A stretch of 64,000 bases of DNA from Paulinella micropora (Eukaryota; Cercozoa; Imbricatea; Euglyphida): assembly GCA_009731375.1 (NCBI GenBank), contig BJOX01000018.1, forward strand, positions 1,009,388-1,073,387, read 5' to 3'. Position 1 is the stretch's first letter, and the number at the start of each line of letters is the position of its first letter. Made by a program: the position numbers and the translations under genes. The notes beneath the pieces were generated by a model. The model had not been told where the DNA came from and did not search any database. It was given only the letters and a program-made list of their open reading frames with translations. Positions 57,693 through 64,000 of the stretch are shown in pieces.

Positions 57693-58736
57693 TTATAAAT
57701 CCATTATCTCTTTTTTCTTTTTAATCCGGGCACTACTACGGATATTTTCCGGCTTTATGTCTAATGACTTTAATAAGTGGCCGGTCTTTTTTTGTTTAGT
57801 TGCTTCCTTGACTTTATCAGCTAGTTGAGGTTTAACTTCTTCCGGTTCTTGTTCGTTCATTTTGGACTTTAATAATTGTTGAGGACTGACTAGTTCGTTT
57901 TCACCGAGTATTAACTTAAAGCCTTTCCGGCCTTTTACAGTATATACTTTTTTTGAGTATTGAACATCACCCTTAGAAAAAACAGTTCTTTCTAGTTCTT
58001 TTCTAACGGTTGAGCCCTTAGGAAATTTATTAATAAGACCAGCTCTATATATTTCTTGATCGTTTTTCTTTTTGCCCTCATAGACTTCAATAGGTGTGGC
58101 TTTTATTGTATTATGGTATGTATTATTATAATTATCAACAATTTCATAAATGTAAGGAACCCAAATGAAATTATCATTAACTTCCCACATAAAATTTAAA
58201 TCGTTCCTTATTGTTCTAATAAATCTATCTACTATACCCATAGTTCGGTGGTCGCCAACTTCGTTAGTTGTGTGTTGAATTCCGTTGTCTTTAAAGTATT
58301 CAGCGACTTGTCCTTTATATTCACTGCCGTTGTCGGACGTAATTCTTTTAGGTTTAGGTATTTCTTTAATCCTTCTAATACTTCACTGGTTGTTTTATTT
58401 TTGATCGGTTCAATCCAACCACGACGAGGATAAACATCAATCATACTAATCCAAAATTCTAGTTTTTGTTTCCTTTCTTAGTAGCTATTTTAGACATATC
58501 CATAAGGTCAATAAACACTTGGCTTAATGGTTCAGGCTCAGGGGCTAGTATAGTATTCCATTTTTTAGGGTTCTTAGATTGATGGTGTATTTCAGAAGCC
58601 TCTTCAATTTTCTGTTTTTCAAGTTCTTCTTCATTTAGCGGGACTTCGCCTCCGCACCTCCGGTTTCAGTATTTTGTGTATCGCCTACATCGATAGATGT
58701 ATCGCCTACAGCGATAGCTGTATGTTTATGGTCCAT
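57693..58736 (-). pseudogene. Retroviral-type (RVE) integrase, polinton-like, with several frameshifts
   Basis: DDE-fold integrase that would join element ends to host DNA. From ATG at 58736 the frame reads DHKHTAIAVGDTSIDVGDT, then shifts near 58645, 58465 and 58370. The catalytic domain can be followed through the shifts: FIDLMDMSK (first Asp), ISMIDVYPRRGWIEPIKNKT, RITSDNGSEYKGQVAEYF (second Asp), and HRTMGIVDRFIRTIRND. In the last, Asp stands where retroviral enzymes have Glu; D-R-F-x-R-T is, from memory, common in polinton and virophage-type integrases. Then YNNTYHNTIKATPIEVYEG and a C-terminal chromodomain-like/basic part ending KKKKEIMDL. Two of the shifts lie in A runs, so sequencing error is possible. 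Length about 345 codons if intact. Confidence 0.8.
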
Positions 58737-58874
58737 TGCTATATGCTACTAAAATAGGAAGGTAGTTTATCACGATATATAAAAGAGTAAATAATAAGTC
58801 GTGCATAAAGTATATATATTGAAAATTTTAAAAAATCTTTCAGCAAAAGGTTTTGTGAAACTTTTTCAAAAGTT
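58737..58874. other. Intergenic spacer between two minus-strand genes
   Basis: A/T-rich spacer containing CGATATATAAAAGAGTAAAT and a small CTTTTTCAAAAGTTTCAAAA duplication. Probably carries the integrase promoter, but no element can be assigned with certainty. Confidence 0.4.
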
Positions 58875-59384
58875 TCAAAACTTTAAAAATATCTTTGAAA
58901 CATCATTGTTTTCTTTTTTTGATTTCTCGGGTTGCTGATTATAAACATTGACACTAACACGGCTGGATTTCTTACCACCCTTCTTAGGTTTAGGCTCTTC
59001 TTCCTCACTCTCGCTTTCGTCCTCACTCTCTTCTTCCACTTTCTTTTTTACCACTTTCTTCGCCTTCTTCTGTTTGGCTTTAAGTTTCATACCCGCAACC
59101 CGTTGGGCGACGATATCAACAAAGTCGTGTTCAACCTCTTCATCGCTTTCGCTGCTTTCCTCACTTTTCTCACCATCCNNNNNNNNNNTCATATCTTTCG
59201 CCAACTGCTTCTTAGTAATGTGATCCATCTTTTCGTCATTGGTCATTTCTTTCACATTCTTAGCCTCTTCCTCCGCAAGTAGTTCCCTCGCCCTTTCAAT
59301 CTTTCTCTGCTTAGCCTGGTTCTTCTTTGCCTCCCACCCCTTTTCAAGGTTCTTCATAGCAACCTCTCTATTACCTCTCGGCAT
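58875..59384 (-). CDS. Charged nuclear-type protein with acidic and basic blocks
   Basis: 169 codons from ATG at 59384 (MPRGNREVAMKNLEKGWEAK) to the stop near 58875, interrupted by 10 N at 59179-59188 that happen to keep the frame. N-terminal third is Lys/Arg/Glu helical (KQRKIERARELLAEEEAKNV), then an acidic Ser/Glu block (KSEESSESDEEVEHDFVDIV), a basic block (LKAKQKKAKKVVKKKVEEES), a second acidic block, and KKGGKKSSRVSVNVYNQQ. Low complexity prevents assignment; a DNA-packaging or capsid-associated role is only a guess. Confidence 0.7.
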   Translation of the reverse strand: MPRGNREVAMKNLEKGWEAKKNQAKQRKIERARELLAEEEAKNVKEMTNDEKMDHITKKQLAKDMXXXXDGEKSEESSESDEEVEHDFVDIVAQRVAGMKLKAKQKKAKKVVKKKVEEESEDESESEEEEPKPKKGGKKSSRVSVNVYNQQPEKSKKENNDVSKIFLKF

Positions 59385-59462
59385 TTTATGACTTGTTTAT
59401 ATTATTATACAAAATAATATTATTTAGTTTTTATTAATAAACAATTTCTTAAATATATACTA

Positions 59463-62400
59463 ATGAGCCCATTCAAAAGTTTGTTAGGCTNNNNNNNNNN
59501 TTGTCTGAAATTGCGGTGGACTCACTGGACATAAAAAATTTAGACCTTACAAATACTAATATTATCGGCTTAAACACAGATAGGGTGCCAGAAGATGCTG
59601 ACCCTGTAAATCTTTATTATACTGACGGCCGATTCGATGCGAGATTATTACCAAATCAACAACAGACATTAAAGAAGGAAGCCGTTTAAACTATACAGAG
59701 CTATACAGAGCAACGAGTTAGGGACAACGACGAGGTTAAAGCTTCAACTCAACACCGTTCTAATACAAGTAATCCGCACCAAACCAGTTTATACAATTTG
59801 ATAGATACAAACATATTTGCACAAGCGAGCGGACAATACTTAACTTACAACGATGTAGAAGGCAAATGGAAGAATACTGCCCTTGGTTCAATTGATGCAC
59901 TTTCAGATGTAGTCATAACCGCACCGATAGCAATGAATAGTTATCTAACATATAATTCAATAAACTGGGTAAATAAAACATTTCCGATAAATGTGGATGA
60001 ATTCGGCAACATTAGTATGGGAAGGAAGAATATAACAAATGTAAATTTACTAAATACCAAAGATGTTGATGAATGGATATTTGAGCATCAAAACAATAAT
60101 AATAAGGTGTCAGCGAGTGGAAGTATAGATAGCCACAGCGATGTGACGATAACAGGCTTCCCAGCAGATAACCAATTACTCGTTTATAGCACAGGTCAAT
60201 GGAGAAACACCACACCACCCTTTCTTAGATTAGATGGCACAGCCAGTATGACGGGAGGACTAAATATGGGCGGTTTTGCTATTTCTGGGGCTTCTACATA
60301 TAATGGAATTAATCTCGCTAATCTCGCAGTTGATGGTTCGGTGGTCAAACTAACAGGAGACCAAACCATAGGAGGAATTAAAACATTTAGCAGTGAAATT
60401 AAAGCAAATGCGGGGATAACAACAACAACATTAACAACAAGCGACAATGTGGTAGTAGGAGCAGGCAAAAGTATTTTCATAGATAGAAAAGCACTCGCCA
60501 ACAATAAATTAGTCTTATGGGATGGAGGAACGCCATCAACAACTGCTTTTATTGGTTTTGGTGTTGCTAGTCAAACTTTGCTTTATAATGTTAATGCTTC
60601 AACTGATAGTCATATATTTTACTATGGCGGGACAAACGAATTATTCAGGATTAATAATGGAGAAGTTAAGGCATCAAAGGTAATAACCGCAAGTGCGGGG
60701 GGATCAACAACAACACTCACGGCAAGCGGATTAATAAATGCGAGTGCTGGTATTGATATGAAAAACCAAAGTATAACAAATGTGAATTTAGTTGATGGTG
60801 TTGATGTTTCTGTCCTTGATACTTCTGCGGTTAAAACCTCAGGAAACCAAACCATAGCAGGAATTAAGACATATAGCAGTGGTGTTGAAATAACGGGAAA
60901 TTCAATCAATTCAACAACAAAGGGAACATTCATTGTTTTAATTCTACAAGTAATATCGGGTCTATTGCTAGTTTGGACATGAACACGGCAACATATTACA
61001 ACTTTGAAATTTCTGCGAAAAAAATAAGTTTTATTATTGATGGGACGATTGTTTCGTGGTTTAATGCTACAGGCTTAGATTGTAATAGTAGTCGGATTGT
61101 TAATCTGGGAGCACCACAAAATGCGAATGAAGCGGTAAATAGGCAATATCTGGATGACAATTGTGTGAAACTAACAACAGACCAAACCATAACAGGAAGT
61201 AAAACATTTAATGGGGCGAGCACTACGATTAAATATCTAACTTTAACGAACAACGCCGATTTTAATAATCAAGTTATCATTAATGGTGGAAATATAACAT
61301 ATAATGGGGCGAGGATATTAAACCAAAATGGAGGAGATATATTCTTTTCACAGACATCAGGTGATTACCAATATTTCTTATTTACTCTAAATACCGCTAC
61401 AAGTGGAACCGCGAACCAGGTTACGTATTTACGAAAGTAGCATTTGATGTAAAAGGAGCGGGACTTTATATTTCAAAACTTTTGGATAATAAAAGTGCTT
61501 CGTCTGACATTGTCCGTTTTAACAATGCTGGGGGTATGCGTTTTTATGGTGCTTTGGATATGAACTCAAACAACATAACAAATGGTGGAACAATAACGGG
61601 AACTACATTAACGGCTAGTGCGGGTGTATCAACAACCACATTAACGGCTAGCGGAAAGATTACGGCGAGTGGTGCTAAGATACTACTTCATGATGTTTTC
61701 AATCAAGGAGGAAACAATACAGGCATATTCTTTTCTAGTCTTACCGACTATAACTGGGGAATGTATATGGTATCGTCTGGGGCTAGCAAATCATTCAGTG
61801 GAGGAACAGCAGTGGCTGGTAATAATTTTAGTGCCGAAGCTATCAGATTTAGAGTTGCTAACGCGGCATCCCAAGGTTTTATATGGGAGAATTCAGGGGA
61901 ACAATTGCTAATGTCGTTAAATGGAGCAGACGGATCTTTATGGACAAAAGGATTAATAACAGCAAATGCGGGTATATCAACAACAACGGCAACCGCGAGT
62001 GGATTAATAACGGCAAATGCGGGTATATCTGTTGTTAATAGCACGGCAGATATAAGAGGAGAAGCAAGAAGTGGGTCTCATGCTACACCAGTCGGGTTAT
62101 ATGTCACAGCCAATCTTGGAGCATCTTCTGCTGGTGTTGAATTCAGACACAGCAACGGGACACAGGGAGTTGGTTTTGGTTATAATTCAATATATGCTAC
62201 GGGAAGCAATACCAATCAAGATTAAAATTTTTATGCGAGGGGAAGTGGAGTTATCTATGCTCAGAGTGATGCAAGCATGACGACAGCATCCAGCGGATTT
62301 TTAACATTAAGAAAAAGACCATCAAATACGACCAACCCCCAAATATTTATGAAAGCAGGAGATTCTTCAAATTATGCAGTAGTAATGAATACAGGTGGTT

Positions 62401-62867
62401 TATTACATGCTTGGACGACTTCACTATCAAAAGGTGAGAATAATACAGGATATGTTTATTTGACTGCGGGAGCAAATACATGGTCTTCTGGTTCAGACAG
62501 GAGATTAAAATCAGATATTAAAACACTAGACTGTGAGGGATGTTGTGAGAAATTAATGAAAATTAATTGTTGCTCATATTATTGGAAATCAGACGAGAAA
62601 AAAGAAAAAAAGAGCCACGGATTTATCGCCGACGAGGTTAAAAAAATATTTCCAGAATTTGTATCTGAAAGTGGAATGAAGGCAGACGACGGAAAAAGCA
62701 TCCTTGAAGGAGTATCATATATGGAATTTATACCAATACTAGTTAGTGCTTTTCAACACGTATCAGAAAGAGTAGTTAATTTAGAAAAAGAAAATAAACT
62801 TTTACTTAATATACTACAAGACCAAGCAAATCAATCGGCAGAAATCCGTAATTACAATGCCCCCTAG
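59463..62867 (+). pseudogene. Fibre/spike-like protein with C-terminal S74 intramolecular chaperone domain, broken
   Basis: A trimeric-fibre type protein that would project from a capsid. ATG 59463 (MSPFKSLLG), 10 N at 59491-59500, then NLYYTDGRFDARL. The shaft has repeated beta segments such as KLTGDQTIGGIKTFSSEI, KLTTDQTITGSKTFNG and ITTTTLTTSDNVV / VSTTTLTASGKITASG. The C-terminus (about 62485-62860) is an S74 domain: GSDRRLKSDIKTL with the Ser-Asp-x-x-x-Lys dyad used for self-cleavage, KSHGFIADEVKKIFPEFV, then a heptad helix (RVVNLEKENKLLLNILQDQA). Lesions: a frame slip near 59650, a 10-bp tandem duplication at 59691-59710, slips near 60930 and 61425, and an in-frame TAA at 62223. About 1,130 codons if whole. 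Confidence 0.85.
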
Positions 62868-63123
62868 ATTACACCCTCCACCTCCACTCATTGATATGGC
62901 AGATGGCGAACTAACACCAGAGTTGAAAAATCGTGTTTTGGATATTTCGTTGAAGAATGAAGAAAAAAAAGTAGAGCACGAATTGGAGGATAACTGGTCG
63001 TGCTGTTGTATGAAAAACAGACCAACTGACAGCCGACTTATTAAATACTTATTTCAAATGGGTATCATTATCGCCATTATTACCCTTTGTATCGTGAGGC
63101 TATCTTACTTACTTACTTACTAA
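62857..63123 (+). CDS. Small membrane protein of the virus-like segment, C-terminus lost in a (CTTA)n array
   Basis: ATG 62857 overlaps the last codons of the fibre gene by 11 bases, as in a compact viral gene order. Sequence: proline-rich start (MPPRLHPPPPLIDMADGELT), an acidic/basic helix, WSCCCMKNRPTDSRL, then a hydrophobic segment FQMGIIIAIITLCIVRL (about residues 67-83). From about residue 84 the frame is CTTA repeat (YLLTY), so the natural C-terminus has probably been replaced by the expansion. Family not recognised. Confidence 0.65.
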   Translation: MPPRLHPPPPLIDMADGELTPELKNRVLDISLKNEEKKVEHELEDNWSCCCMKNRPTDSRLIKYLFQMGIIIAIITLCIVRLSYLLTY

Positions 63124-63301
63124 CTTACTAACTTACTAACTTACTTACTGACTTACTGACTTACTTACTTACTTACTTACTGACTTACTGACTTACTTAC
63201 TGACTTACTTACTGACTTACGTATACTGACTTACTTATTGACTTACTTACTTACTTACTTACTTACGGACTTATTTGCTTACTTACTTGCTTACTTACTT
63301 A

Positions 63302-63333
<32 letters not shown>

Positions 63334-63370
63334 TACTTACATACTTACTTACTTACTCAGTTACTTATTT
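63098..63370. repeat. (CTTA)n microsatellite with CTGA variants
   Basis: Marks the boundary between the virus-like genes and the downstream Ser/Lys-rich frame. It enters the end of the small membrane-protein gene. Confidence 0.95.
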
Positions 63371-63383
63371 ACTTTTACTAAAG

Positions 63384-64000
63384 GAAAGAAGTGTAGCAGA
63401 GACTGTGAGTCTCGGATCGCCTCTCCTTTGAAGAAGTCTTCTTCCTCTTCTCCGAAGAAGTCTTCTTCCTCCTCTTCTTCTTCTTCTGTTTCCGCTGCAT
63501 CCTCGCTAGGGAAGCGTAAGCCGTCACAAGTCCAGGCAAATTCACCAGCGAAGGGTTCCATCGACATCAGTGTTCGCAGGAAACTAGCTGCCAAGGCAAA
63601 CCTAGCTAAGTTGCGGAGCGTTAATCCGAAGAAGCCCCTCAAGAGGGACCAAATGGCGGAGGTCGCGATGTATGTGGGAGGCTTATCTACGTTGGAGGAG
63701 GAATGGAACCAAAAGGTCCTCCGTTTTCTGGAAGGCCCTCCCGCAAACGATGGGGACGGACCGTACGATTTTACCTAGCACGATGCCTGGTACTTTCTTT
63801 TTGAACCATGTATGCAGTCAGCGTTGTTGTCGTTACTGTTGTGCGTGTTGTTGCTTGTGTGGGCAGGGCTTTGTCGAGTGTTCGCGACGAAAGCCTGTGC
63901 TTTGAGGATAAGGGGAAAAGAAGGAAGTTGACCTACTTGCTGAAGAAGCATGTAATCCCGGGAATAATGGAAAACGATTGGTCGGTTTATCCCAAGTGGG
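63384..64000 (+). CDS. Ser/Lys-rich protein, partial, runs off the window
   Basis: An exon-like frame from about 63384 to TAG 63776. It begins after TTTACTAAAG, with KKCSRDCESRIASPLKKSSS, Ser runs, then a folded-looking part (DISVRRKLAAKANLAKLRSV, RDQMAEVAMYVGGLSTLEEE, KVLRFLEGPP). A possible donor lies after CAAAAG at 63714. A second exon-like frame from 63867 (after GTGTGGGCAG) reads ALSSVRDESLCFEDKGKRRK and LTYLLKKHVIPGIMENDWSV and is open to 64000. No family recognised. G/C content and Arg/Lys codon use differ from the A/T-rich virus-like genes, so this is more likely host. Confidence 0.4.

Overview
The window is from a microbial eukaryote, probably an alga or another protist. Two genes on the + strand are cut into many short exons by GT-AG introns, with two apparent GC-AG introns, and most introns consist of microsatellites. 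A GT34-type glycosyltransferase with a PA14 module fits a protist, plant or fungal lineage better than an animal. I cannot name the species. Most long open frames here are translations of simple repeats and are not genes.

Layout: (1) 0.5-6.4 kb holds exons of a multi-pass membrane protein I cannot assign. (2) 6.4-11.4 kb is mostly (TATC)n/(GATA)n. (3) 11.4-27 kb holds a type II membrane protein made of a signal anchor, a lumenal region, PA14 and GT34 (DSD metal site). It is followed directly by a MITE-like inverted-repeat element. (4) 27-38.6 kb has no supported gene, but contains a minisatellite, three copies of an unclassified dispersed repeat, a GA-rich satellite and TAG/CTA arrays. (5) 38.6-50.2 kb holds an intron-rich tyrosine-recombinase-like gene (Crypton-type features). 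Three of its exons, which carry the catalytic core, lie on the opposite strand inside an inverted segment of about 1.1 kb. (6) 50.2-56.2 kb is tandem repeats and unique non-coding sequence. (7) 56.3-63.1 kb is a degraded virus-like segment resembling polinton-like viruses: a coiled-coil protein, a spliced Ala-rich protein, a broken retroviral-type integrase, an acidic basic-patch protein, a broken fibre with a C-terminal S74 chaperone domain, and a small membrane protein. (8) A serine/lysine-rich partial gene runs off the right end.

Two patterns stand out. First, exons of the two left-hand genes repeatedly have a diverged partial copy of themselves nearby, usually across an adjacent microsatellite ('exon echoes'); one copy is antisense. 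Second, several dispersed retroposon-like repeats end in a shared tail leading into (TATC)n, so retroposition may be seeding the tetranucleotide arrays. One such repeat is split in two by the recombinase-gene inversion, which places the breakpoint to within a base or so. When the inverted segment is read in the opposite sense, every splice phase across it matches.

Thirteen runs of N interrupt the window, and some duplications next to them may be assembly artefacts.
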